From: JAACFF01 sp963701435
GTDB lineage: Bacteria; Chloroflexota; Anaerolineae; Promineifilales; Promineifilaceae
DNA: 64,000 nucleotides
Direction: 5' to 3'
Assembly (NCBI GenBank): GCA_963701435.1
Contig: CAVPAL010000036.1
Span: 186,001 to 250,000, forward strand
Within the stretch, counting starts at the first letter, position 1, and every line of letters begins with the position of its first letter. Positions 25,111 to 33,423 of this stretch are shown here, one piece after another. Under the pieces are notes generated by a model, which was not told the origin of the DNA, ran no database searches, and saw nothing but the letters and a program-made list of their open reading frames with translations. The translations under genes and the position numbers were made by a program.

Positions 25111-25998
25111 ATGCTAACCAGTGAATTAATGCAACAAATCCGCCGCATCGAGATTCACACGCGCCGGCTTGTGAATGACAGTTTTGCCGGTGAATATCAT
25201 TCGGTGTTCAAAGGGCGCGGTATGGAATTCGACGAAGTACGGCCGTATCAGCCTGGCGACGAAATTCGCACCATTGATTGGAATGTGACGGCGCGCACGG
25301 GCGAACCCTATGTGAAAAGGTATGTGGAAGAGCGCGAACTGTCGGTGATGCTGGTGGTTGACGCCAGCGCATCAGAAAACTTTGGCTCGGTGAAGCGGTT
25401 TAAGCGCGAATTGGCAGCCGAGTTAACGGCCGTTCTCTCTTTCGCCGCCACAACCAACAACGACAAAGTTGGCCTACTCATCTTCACCGACCAGATCGAA
25501 CTCTTTATTCCGCCGCGTAAAGGACGCAAACACGTGCTGCGTCTGGTGCGCGAACTGCTCGCCTTTGAGCCGCAAAACAAAGGCACCAACATCAAAATGG
25601 CGCTGGATAAAGTCAATCAGATTCTCAAGCGGCGCAGCATTGTTTTTCTCATCTCCGACTTTATGGCCGATCCGCAAGGCTACCGGCAGGCGCTGTCGAT
25701 TACCAACAAACGCCACGACGTCATCGCCGTCGACCTGAATGACCCGTTGGACGTCCATATCAGTCCGGTTGGCGTGCTGGCCATCGAAGACCCGGAAAGC
25801 GGCGAGATTGTGTGGATCGACACCAACAGCAAGCGCTGGCAGCGGGCTTATCAAGAGCGTATGCAGCAGCTTGAAACCGCCAAAACGCAGGTGTTCAAGC
25901 AGGCCAGCGTCGACCATATCGACATTTACACCAACCAAGAATATACCGTACCGCTGGCGCGTTTCTTTCAGGAACGGGCGCGGCGGCTGCGACATTGA
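25111..25998 (+). CDS. DUF58 domain protein (295 aa)
   Basis: The family signature 'GRGMEFDEVRPYQPGDEIRTIDWN' region is present near residues 35-58, followed by a degenerate VWA-like domain with 'LVVDASASENFG'. DUF58 proteins nearly always follow moxR and are thought to be clients or adaptors of the ATPase. There is no membrane helix, so the protein is cytoplasmic. It is the second gene of the Bat-type operon. Confidence 0.92.
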   Translation: MLTSELMQQIRRIEIHTRRLVNDSFAGEYHSVFKGRGMEFDEVRPYQPGDEIRTIDWNVTARTGEPYVKRYVEERELSVMLVVDASASENFGSVKRFKRELAAELTAVLSFAATTNNDKVGLLIFTDQIELFIPPRKGRKHVLRLVRELLAFEPQNKGTNIKMALDKVNQILKRRSIVFLISDFMADPQGYRQALSITNKRHDVIAVDLNDPLDVHISPVGVLAIEDPESGEIVWIDTNSKRWQRAYQERMQQLETAKTQVFKQASVDHIDIYTNQEYTVPLARFFQERARRLRH

Positions 25999-26037
25999 GA
26001 TGATGAAGTAAAAAGTTGAAGCAAGTGGGTAAAACTT

Positions 26038-27069
26038 ATGAATAAGAAACTGTTTTTTACGCCGTTATTGATCATCATCATTGCCTTGCTGATGGTCGGC
26101 GCGGCGGCAGCACAAGAGCCGGTTACGGCAACCATAACCAACGATACAACAGCGCTGACGGTTGGCGATCCTGTCAATCTGACGGTAGCGGTCAATCATC
26201 CCGCCGGCTACCATGTCATCATGCCGGAACTGGAGCCGGCATGGGGTGAATTTGTCATCAAATCACAGACGCCTGCCGTCACGGTCGATAACGGCAATGG
26301 CGCGCAGACAACTTCCTGGGTGATTGACGCCCGCCTGTTTGCGCCCGGCGATTACGCCACGCCGCCGCTCTCCCTAACAATTACAGACGGATCGGGACAG
26401 TTAAGCGAAGTTAGCGCCGCGTCCATCCCCGTTACGATTCAATCTGTGTTGGTTGAAGGGGATACAAATTTACGTGATATCAAACCACAAGCTGAAATGC
26501 CATTTATCAACTGGCTGCCCTGGATATTAGGGGGGCTGCTGTTAGCCGTCTCTGTGGGTGGAGCCGGTTGGTGGTGGAAACGTCGTCAGGCGCGCCTGGC
26601 GCTGGCTGCAATCGATAACCGCCGGCCGCATGAAATAGCGCTGGATGAGCTAGATCGGATTGAGCAGATGGGTTTAGCGGCAAACGGCCGTTTCAAAGAA
26701 CATTACACCCTGGTTTCTGACACAATCCGCCGCTACATGGAACACACCGTCAACGTCCCGGTCATGGAACGCACGACCGGTGAAATCCAAAAAAGCTTGC
26801 GGACGGCCAAGGTTGACTTGAACGTCGCCCAGCAGTTCATCGCCTTCCTGAATGAAAGCGATCTAATTAAATTTTCGACCTTCAAACCGGATGTTGACAG
26901 CGCCAACCAGCTCATCGCCCAGGCGCGTCACATTGTGGCGGCGACAACGCCAATCGTCATTTCGCCTGCGGATATTGACCGCCAGGATAAACAAACACCG
27001 GCCAGCCCAACCGGCGGAACACGCTTTTCAGCCAACGGGCAGCTCAAAAAAGCAGAGGTAAGCGCATGA
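26038..27069 (+). CDS. BatD-like / DUF4381-type membrane protein (343 aa)
   Basis: A signal peptide (residues 1-22) precedes an extracytoplasmic Ig-like domain with 'VNHPAGYHVIMPELEPAWGE', as in BatD-type proteins. One membrane helix (about 160-180) follows, then a basic linker and a cytoplasmic helical domain of about 120 residues containing 'IRRYMEHTVNVPVMERTTGE', which is the DUF4381-type tail. Position between DUF58 and the first VWA gene is where DUF4381 proteins usually sit. Its ATGA overlap with the next gene indicates translational coupling. Confidence 0.75.
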   Translation: MNKKLFFTPLLIIIIALLMVGAAAAQEPVTATITNDTTALTVGDPVNLTVAVNHPAGYHVIMPELEPAWGEFVIKSQTPAVTVDNGNGAQTTSWVIDARLFAPGDYATPPLSLTITDGSGQLSEVSAASIPVTIQSVLVEGDTNLRDIKPQAEMPFINWLPWILGGLLLAVSVGGAGWWWKRRQARLALAAIDNRRPHEIALDELDRIEQMGLAANGRFKEHYTLVSDTIRRYMEHTVNVPVMERTTGEIQKSLRTAKVDLNVAQQFIAFLNESDLIKFSTFKPDVDSANQLIAQARHIVAATTPIVISPADIDRQDKQTPASPTGGTRFSANGQLKKAEVSA

Positions 27070-28079
27070 TCAGTTTTCAATTTGCAAACCCCTGGATTTT
27101 ATCCCTGGCGCTGTTGATTCCGGCGCTGTTAAGCGGGTATCTCCTGCTTTCACGCCGGCGTTCACAGCCCGCCACAATGCACCATGCCGCCGCCGGCCTG
27201 GTACGCGACCTGCCGCGCTCCTGGCGCATTACCTGGCGCCCACTCATGCCTTTGCTGCGTATCGCCGCCATCATGATGATTGTGATTGCGTTAGCGCGGC
27301 CGCAAAGGGTGCAGGGCAAAGAAACAGTAACAGGTGAAGGCGTTGACATTGCGCTGGCGCTGGACATCTCCGGCAGTATGGCGTCGCTCGATTTTGAGCC
27401 GCAAAACCGTCTGGAAGCTTCCAAACAGGTGATTGAGGATTTCGTACTGGAACGGCCGTATGACAAAATCGGGCTTGTTATCTTCGCCAGTGAAGCGTTC
27501 AGCCAGAGTCCGCTCACGCTGGACCACAACATGGTCACGCGCTCGCTGGAACAAATTGAACTCGCCACCGACCTGGATCTCGACGACGGCACCGCAATTG
27601 GCCTTGGCATTGCCAACGCCGCCAACATGCTCACCAACAGCGACGCCGAAAGCAAAGTCGTGATTCTGCTCACCGACGGCGTCAACAACTCCGGCCAGAT
27701 CGATCCCCTGACTGCGGCTGAAGCGGCCAAGGCGCTGGGCATCAAAATCTACACCATTGGCGCAGGACGCACCGGTGAAGTCCCGGTACCCGTACCCGGC
27801 CTGTTTGGCGACACAACCATCGCTTACCAGGAAAGCGTCCTGGATGAAGCAACATTACAACAGGTCGCCGACATCACCGGCGGGAAATATTTCCGCGCCG
27901 AAGATACGGTTGGATTAAAAGCGACTTATGACGAAATCAATGCGCTTGAAAAGTCGCAGGTTGAGATTCAGGTCTTCAACCAATATCAAGAACTGGCTGT
28001 CCCGTTAATTTTATTGGCGCTTGCGCTGCTGCTCGGCGAACTATTTATGCGCCAGACAATATTTCGCACGGTTCCATAA
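27066..28079 (+). CDS. batA: VWA domain protein, BatA type (337 aa)
   Basis: An N-terminal BatA-type membrane anchor (two helices within residues 1-85) is followed by a von Willebrand A domain with a complete MIDAS: ALDISGSM near residue 98, a threonine in 'DDGTAIGLGI' and an aspartate in 'VILLTDGVNN'. A C-terminal membrane helix closes the protein. BatA proteins were first linked to aerotolerance in Bacteroides; the metal-dependent adhesion site suggests protein-protein contacts controlled by the MoxR ATPase. It overlaps the preceding gene by 4 bases. Confidence 0.88.
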   Translation: MISFQFANPWILSLALLIPALLSGYLLLSRRRSQPATMHHAAAGLVRDLPRSWRITWRPLMPLLRIAAIMMIVIALARPQRVQGKETVTGEGVDIALALDISGSMASLDFEPQNRLEASKQVIEDFVLERPYDKIGLVIFASEAFSQSPLTLDHNMVTRSLEQIELATDLDLDDGTAIGLGIANAANMLTNSDAESKVVILLTDGVNNSGQIDPLTAAEAAKALGIKIYTIGAGRTGEVPVPVPGLFGDTTIAYQESVLDEATLQQVADITGGKYFRAEDTVGLKATYDEINALEKSQVEIQVFNQYQELAVPLILLALALLLGELFMRQTIFRTVP

Positions 28080-28101
28080 CCTACCTTATTGGAGAACAAA
28101 C

Positions 28102-28503
28102 ATGTACAAACCAATTCGCGTACTCATTGTTGACGATAGCAAACCCAACCGCATGGCCATGAGCTTGATTCTCAAAGCCAGCAGCCAGATAACGGTTGTA
28201 GGTGAAGCAGTGAATGGGGAAGAAGCAATCGAGATGGTAAATAATCTCAAGCCTGACGTTGTCGTCATGGATGTTGACATGCCCGTTTTGAACGGATTAG
28301 AAGCGACGCAGCAGATCAAAAAGAGCCATCCGTACTTAAAAATTATCATCGCCTCCGCATCTTCTTTGTATGTGCGTGAAGCGCACATTGTCGGCGCAGA
28401 CATGTTTCTACCCAAAGATCAAATATTTACTCAACTGCGAGACTCGGTTTTGGTGGTAACCGGCCGACACAAGTCGTTTCGAACCGCCGCAGTTCCCGTC
28501 TGA
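28102..28503 (+). CDS. Stand-alone CheY-like receiver protein (133 aa)
   Basis: The ATG at 28102 follows GGAGAA. The receiver fold is complete: D11/D12 in IVDDSK, phosphoacceptor D57 in VVVMDVDMPVLNG, a Ser/Ala pair in 'IIIASAS' and lysine in FLPKDQIF. No output domain follows, only about 15 residues. A single-domain receiver between batA and batB is unusual. It could couple phosphorylation to the Bat/MoxR complex, but no kinase is encoded in the operon. Confidence 0.88.
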   Translation: MYKPIRVLIVDDSKPNRMAMSLILKASSQITVVGEAVNGEEAIEMVNNLKPDVVVMDVDMPVLNGLEATQQIKKSHPYLKIIIASASSLYVREAHIVGADMFLPKDQIFTQLRDSVLVVTGRHKSFRTAAVPV

Positions 28504-28531
28504 AGGCAATGAGGAAGACAGGTAAATTATC

Positions 28532-29605
28532 ATGACATTTGCACAACCCCAATTCTTAATTTTCGGTCTCGTCGCCGTTTTGGCCGCCGCCCTGTTCTTG
28601 TTTTGGGCCGGCCGGCAGCGCAATAAAGCGCTCAGCCGACTCGGCGATGGGCGTTTGATTCAACGTCTGAGCGCCAATATCAACTGGAACGGCCGTCGCT
28701 GGCGTACCATTCTCGGTTTATTCGCGTTGACCTTTCTATTCATCGCCGCCGCGCGCCCCCAATGGGGCAGTGAAGTACGCGAAATTGAACAAGAAGGCTT
28801 GCAGGTTATGGTCGCGTTGGATGTCTCCCAAAGCATGCTGGCAGAAGACATCAAACCCAACCGCCTCGACCGCGCCAAACTTGAAATCGCCGACCTGACC
28901 GAACGGCTCGACGGCGACGAAATCGGGCTGGCGCTTTTTTCCGGGGCCAGCTTCGTGCAGGTTCCGCTCACATCTGATTATTTGACCGCGCTCAACTATT
29001 TGGACAGCGCCGGTCCAGCTGTGATTTCACGCCCCGGCACCGTCATCGGCGAAGCAATTCGTACCGCGACCAACGCCTTTGACGAAAATCTGAACAATCA
29101 AAAAGTTCTGATTGTCATGACCGACGGCGAAGATCAGGAAACTGACCCGCTGATAGCGGCGCAGGAAGCGGCCGACGCCGGCGTACTCATCTATACCATC
29201 GGCTTTGGCACGCCTGAAGGGCAACCGGTCCCTGAAACCAATGCAGCTGGCGAGATAATCGGTTACAAACATGACCAACAGACAGGCGAAGTTGTGCTCT
29301 CGAAACTGGATGAAAGCACGCTGCAATCCATCGCCCAAACCGGCGGCGGCCGTTATTTCCGCGCCACGGCCAGCGGCGACGAACTTGACAGCCTGCTGGC
29401 AGAAATCGACGCTTTGCAGCGCACGCAGTTGCAAAGCCGCTTCGAGACAACCTATATCGAACGCTTCCAGATATTCCTGGCGCTGGCATTGGCCAGCCTG
29501 ATTCTGGCCGAACTTATCCCCGACCGCAAAAGCAGCCAAGCAATGAAAGTACGCAATGCAGAGCGCGGATCGCAGATGACGTCGCCAATCGTTGCTCAAA
29601 AGTAA
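28532..29605 (+). CDS. batB: VWA domain protein, BatB type (357 aa)
   Basis: Membrane helices near residues 5-25 and 55-75 anchor a VWA domain with MIDAS motif VALDVSQSMLAEDIKPNRL, where the 'Q-S-M-L-A-E-D-x-x-P-N-R-L' continuation is the BatB signature, plus 'VIVMTDGEDQE'. A C-terminal helix (ALALASLILAELI) is followed by a short polar tail. It probably forms a membrane complex with BatA and the TPR proteins encoded next. Confidence 0.9.
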   Translation: MTFAQPQFLIFGLVAVLAAALFLFWAGRQRNKALSRLGDGRLIQRLSANINWNGRRWRTILGLFALTFLFIAAARPQWGSEVREIEQEGLQVMVALDVSQSMLAEDIKPNRLDRAKLEIADLTERLDGDEIGLALFSGASFVQVPLTSDYLTALNYLDSAGPAVISRPGTVIGEAIRTATNAFDENLNNQKVLIVMTDGEDQETDPLIAAQEAADAGVLIYTIGFGTPEGQPVPETNAAGEIIGYKHDQQTGEVVLSKLDESTLQSIAQTGGGRYFRATASGDELDSLLAEIDALQRTQLQSRFETTYIERFQIFLALALASLILAELIPDRKSSQAMKVRNAERGSQMTSPIVAQK

Positions 29606-29695
29606 CTATGCAAGCGCTACGGCTCGCGGCCAAATCTCCTGACCGCGCCGCCGGGTACGCTTGAATTGTTTCAATCAAAAATTGACAGGTTTGTT

Positions 29696-30574
29696 ATGAA
29701 AACAAAAACACCTTTATTTATTCTTATTTTGCTCATCGCCGCCTTATTGGCTACCGCTTGCAGCCCATCAGCGGCCGAAAAACTAAACCAAAACGGCAAT
29801 GACGCCTATACACAAGAGGCGTATCAAGAAGCGCTGGCAATGTACCAATCGGCGCAAATTAAAGAGCCGGAACTGGCGCAGCCTTACTACAACGCCGCCA
29901 ACGCGCTGTACCGGCAGGGTGAATACGAAGCCGCCTTGCAGCAGCTTCAGTTGGCGCTGACGTTCGCTGAGGATGAGACGCTGGCGCAGAGCAGCCTTTT
30001 TAATTTGGGCAACAGTTCTTTTAACGCGCAGGATTTGGGAACGGCCGTTGCCGCCTACACCGAAGCGCTTTTACTCAACCCCGATGACCAGGACGCCAAA
30101 TACAACCTGGAACTCGCCTTGCAGCAACAGCAGCAACAGCAGCAACAAGAAGAACAGCAGTCCGAAAATGGCGAGAGCGAAGAGGAACAAGAACAAAACC
30201 AGGATCAGCAAGATCAATCGGAAGGCGGTGAAGGTCAGAAAGAACAGCAAGACCAACAGTCCGGCGAAGATCAATCCGAGAATGGTCAAGAAGGCGACCA
30301 GCAACAGGAAAGCGAACAGTCTGAAAACGGCGAACAACAGAATGAAAACCAGGAGCAAGAAGGCGATCAACAGCAGCCGGGGCAGACCCAGCCGGGCCAG
30401 GAAGATCCCAATGGAGAACAAAACCCTGGTTATGTGCCCCAGCCGGGCGAACGTATGACCGCCGAACAGGCTCAACAGCTTCTGGCAGCCATCGCCGGCA
30501 ACAGCGACACGTTACAAGAGCGTCTCGGACAAATGCTGGTTGTGCCCTGGGGGCCGCCGGCGCAGGATTGGTAA
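29696..30574 (+). CDS. batC: TPR lipoprotein, BatC-like, Gln/Glu-rich (292 aa)
   Basis: The ATG at 29696 gives a lipoprotein signal peptide with lipobox LLATACS; an upstream in-frame TTG would spoil it. About three TPR repeats occupy residues 25-130 (YYNAANALYRQGEYEAALQQ). A low-complexity Gln/Glu/Asn-rich segment of about 110 residues follows, then a conserved end (TAEQAQQLLAAI...). Long polar tracts before the C-terminus are typical of BatC proteins. The repeats suggest a scaffold for BatA/BatB. Confidence 0.82.
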   Translation: MKTKTPLFILILLIAALLATACSPSAAEKLNQNGNDAYTQEAYQEALAMYQSAQIKEPELAQPYYNAANALYRQGEYEAALQQLQLALTFAEDETLAQSSLFNLGNSSFNAQDLGTAVAAYTEALLLNPDDQDAKYNLELALQQQQQQQQQEEQQSENGESEEEQEQNQDQQDQSEGGEGQKEQQDQQSGEDQSENGQEGDQQQESEQSENGEQQNENQEQEGDQQQPGQTQPGQEDPNGEQNPGYVPQPGERMTAEQAQQLLAAIAGNSDTLQERLGQMLVVPWGPPAQDW

Positions 30575-30580
30575 AGCATC

Positions 30581-32434
30581 ATGAAAAAAACAAAAGTTTT
30601 TATTATCGCACTGATTAGCATGCTCGTTTTAGGCGCGGCAGTTTTTCCCGCCGCAGCGCAGTCGCAGTCCCCCGTGACCATCGAACTCGACCGCACCAGC
30701 GTCACAACCGACGAAACGCTGGCGCTGACAATCGGTATTGATGTCGCCGCCGGGCAGGCCTCAGAACCGCAATTACCCGTTTTGGACGGGTTAGACATAC
30801 TGGGACGCAGCAGCGGTACCCAAATCCAGATGATCAATGGCAATACGCAGATGCGCTCTACCTATCAATATACATTGCGCCCCACCAAAACAGGCACGCT
30901 GATTATTGAACCCATTAACATTACCGTCAACGGGCAAATTTACACCTCCGAGGCCATCAATATCCAGGTGACGCAGGGAACCGGGCAGGTTCAGCCCGCG
31001 CCCAATGTGGGTATGCCAACTTTACCGGGGTTCCCGAACATACCCTCGCTGGGCAACCTGCCCGGATTTCCAGCTATGCCCGGCCTCGATCCGGTCGAGC
31101 CAGTGGATCCCGCCGAAGCGCCTACAGAACTGATTGGGCAGGACTTTTTTGTAGAAGCTGAGGTAGACAAGCTGAATCCATACCAGGGCGAGCAGATTAC
31201 CTTCACTTTCCGCTTTTACCAGGCAGAGAATTTGTATGACCAGCCAGGCTTTGAACCGCCCGCCTTCACCGGCTTCTGGAGCGAGCAGATGCCCGATCAG
31301 GTTGAATATACAACGCAGGCTGCCGGTCGCAATTACCGCGTGACCGAACTGCAAACGGTACTTTTCCCAACGGTTGTCGATCAGTTAACCATTGAGCCGG
31401 CCGCGCTGACCATTCCGGGCGGCTTTTTCAGCCGACCGCAGGCGCTGCGTACACAACCCATTACACTGGATGTACGGCCGTTACCCGCAGGCGCGCCGGC
31501 AGATTTTCAAGGCGCCGTGGGCCAGTTTGCCATCCAGGCTAAGGTGGACAAAGCAGAGGTAGAAGTCAACGACACGCTCACAATGGGCGTAACGCTCAGC
31601 GGCTTTGGCAATATTGAAACGCTGCCGGAACCGGCTTGGGATGCAGGCGCCGCCTGGCGCGCGTTTGACAGCCAGGTCACCGTAGAAACACAAATTGTAG
31701 ACGGCAAAATGGGCGGCGCCGTCAATTACGAACGCCTGCTGGTTCCTACCACGCCGGGTAACCAAACGCTGCCGGCCATAACCACGAGTTTTTTCAATCC
31801 GGAAACGGAAACATATGAAACCATCAGCGCCGACCCATTCATCATCAGCGTCATGGGCGCAGTTGGTAATGGGCAGGCGCAGGTCGCTCCGGCGGCCGGC
31901 AGCGCTGTCAACCCGGCTGTTCCCGCAGCAGCTAATTCGGAACTACGGGCTAATAAACCGGCAACGGCCGTTAACGCCAGCAGCACGACGCCTCTAACCG
32001 GTAACGGTTTGTACTGGCTGCTCTTTAGCCTGCCGCTGTTGCTGCTTGTCGGCGCAGTTGGTTGGAGTCATTACAAACAACATCGTTCAGACAACGCCGG
32101 CATGCGCCGCAGCCAGCAGGCCGCACGCAAAGCGCAGCAAGCGTTGATCCAGTCACGCAAAAATCCGGCTAACGCCAACGCCGTTGCCGGTCATATTTTG
32201 ACAACTTACCTGGCCGAAAAATTGAACCGGCCCGTGAGTGGTCTGACGCAGCAGAGTTTAGCGTCGCTGCTCGCCGCGCGCGGCGTCGACGAGACCCTGG
32301 TCGAACGTGTTCACACCTGCCTGGCCTTGAGCGAAATGGGGAATTATGCGCCGACCGGATTGACGGCAAACAATAATGATTTAATCACAGAGACCGAACA
32401 GGTGATTACTGCGCTGGAAGAGGCGCTTGTATAG
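30581..32434 (+). CDS. batD: BatD-type oxygen-tolerance protein (617 aa)
   Basis: A signal peptide (residues 1-27) precedes repeated Ig-like domains (for example TIELDRTSVTTDETLALTIG and 'FFVEAEVDKLNPYQGEQITF'), the arrangement of BatD family proteins. A Pro/Gly-rich segment near 140-170 separates the first two domains. One membrane helix lies near 475-495 and a cytoplasmic helical domain of about 110 residues ends the protein. It follows batC by only 6 bases. A hairpin at 32448-32488 separates it from the last gene. Confidence 0.88.
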   Translation: MKKTKVFIIALISMLVLGAAVFPAAAQSQSPVTIELDRTSVTTDETLALTIGIDVAAGQASEPQLPVLDGLDILGRSSGTQIQMINGNTQMRSTYQYTLRPTKTGTLIIEPINITVNGQIYTSEAINIQVTQGTGQVQPAPNVGMPTLPGFPNIPSLGNLPGFPAMPGLDPVEPVDPAEAPTELIGQDFFVEAEVDKLNPYQGEQITFTFRFYQAENLYDQPGFEPPAFTGFWSEQMPDQVEYTTQAAGRNYRVTELQTVLFPTVVDQLTIEPAALTIPGGFFSRPQALRTQPITLDVRPLPAGAPADFQGAVGQFAIQAKVDKAEVEVNDTLTMGVTLSGFGNIETLPEPAWDAGAAWRAFDSQVTVETQIVDGKMGGAVNYERLLVPTTPGNQTLPAITTSFFNPETETYETISADPFIISVMGAVGNGQAQVAPAAGSAVNPAVPAAANSELRANKPATAVNASSTTPLTGNGLYWLLFSLPLLLLVGAVGWSHYKQHRSDNAGMRRSQQAARKAQQALIQSRKNPANANAVAGHILTTYLAEKLNRPVSGLTQQSLASLLAARGVDETLVERVHTCLALSEMGNYAPTGLTANNNDLITETEQVITALEEALV

Positions 32435-32447
32435 CGGAAAGAGGCGA

Positions 32448-32488
32448 GTGAGCCGGACTTTGACAGACTCAGTCCGGCCTACTCTCAC
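32448..32488 (+). other. Intra-operon hairpin
   Basis: GTGAGCCGGACT and AGTCCGG..CTCAC pair around a 11-base loop between batD and batE. There is no U tract, so a processing or stabilising site is more likely than a terminator. Confidence 0.4.
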
Positions 32489-32503
32489 AAGAAGGGTACT
32501 ATT

Positions 32504-33316
32504 ATGAAACGAGTTATCACTTTAGGAATTTTGGGAATTTTATTGCTGCTGGGTTTGTTCAGCGTTTCCTTGCTGCTCACGCCGTCTGCATCCGCCGATG
32601 CAACGGCCGTTGATGCGGCCAACCAGCTTTATGCCGCCGGTCACTATGCTGAAGCGGCGCAAATTTTTGAGCAGGAACTAACGCGCGGCGTGGAAGACAG
32701 CACGCTCTACTTCAACCTGGGCAACGCCTACTACCAGCAGGGCGACCTGGGACGCGCGGTGCTCAATTACCAGCGCGCCGCCCAGCTTGCGCCGCGCGAC
32801 GCCGATATCCAGGCCAATTTAGAGCTGGCGCGCGCGCAAACGACCGAGCTTTTGGCGGCAGAACCGGAAGGTCCGCTGGCGGCGCTGGCTGATTTAACGG
32901 GCTGGCTGACTTTGAATGAAACGGCCGTTATCGTGCTGGCGTTCTGGTTCTTGCTGGGTTTCCTTTTACTGGCGCGCCAACAGATCAAAGCGGGCAAAGG
33001 CAGCAAATGGTTGGGCTATACGGCCGTTGTCATCCTGACGCTTTTGATCATCAGCGGCCTTTCATTGGGCAGCCGCGCCATACTGCAACAAACGCAGCCG
33101 GAGGGGGTGGTGGTTGCTCCCACCGTCGCCGTCAGCAGCAGCCCGGGCGCGGAGCCAACCACGGGCATCAGCTTGATGAGCGGTACACAAGTGAACGTAG
33201 TCGAGACACAGGGGGATTGGGTGCGGGTCAATCTGCCCGGGTCAGCTGAGAGCTGGCTGCCGACTCAGGCTGTGGAGCCGGTGACAGGTTTTGCTGCGCA
33301 GTCACAAGATATTTAG
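32504..33316 (+). CDS. batE: TPR-SH3 membrane protein, BatE-like (270 aa)
   Basis: A signal sequence or first helix (about residues 5-28) is followed by two TPR repeats ('YAAGHYAEAAQIFEQEL', 'YFNLGNAYYQQGDLGRAVLN'), two membrane helices near 135-155 and 165-187, and a bacterial SH3 domain at the C-terminus (LMSGTQVNVVETQGDWVRVN). This order is that of BatE-type proteins. It is the final gene of the moxR-bat operon, which ends in the bidirectional hairpin at 33342. Confidence 0.82.
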   Translation: MKRVITLGILGILLLLGLFSVSLLLTPSASADATAVDAANQLYAAGHYAEAAQIFEQELTRGVEDSTLYFNLGNAYYQQGDLGRAVLNYQRAAQLAPRDADIQANLELARAQTTELLAAEPEGPLAALADLTGWLTLNETAVIVLAFWFLLGFLLLARQQIKAGKGSKWLGYTAVVILTLLIISGLSLGSRAILQQTQPEGVVVAPTVAVSSSPGAEPTTGISLMSGTQVNVVETQGDWVRVNLPGSAESWLPTQAVEPVTGFAAQSQDI

Positions 33317-33341
33317 CAATGATTTGAGTACACACTCATTA

Positions 33342-33377
33342 AAAACGGTCGTTTCTGAGAATGGGAACGGCCGTTTT
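33342..33377. terminator. Bidirectional hairpin between convergent operons
   Basis: AAAACGGTCGTT and AACGGCCGTTTT form a 12-bp stem with one G-U pair and T-rich tails on the 3' side of either strand. It lies between the stops of batE (plus) and the helicase gene (minus). One arm is a copy of the window-wide ACGGCCGT palindrome. Confidence 0.6.
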
Positions 33378-33423
33378 GTCTTGAACTAAATTCTCATCCC
33401 TGCAGCCAACAAACTTCTCACAC

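Noticed and set aside
30121..30380. CAG/GAA-rich tract as a tandem DNA repeat
   Set aside because: The codons vary while Gln/Glu/Asn is kept, so the tract is a translated low-complexity region of the BatC-like protein.
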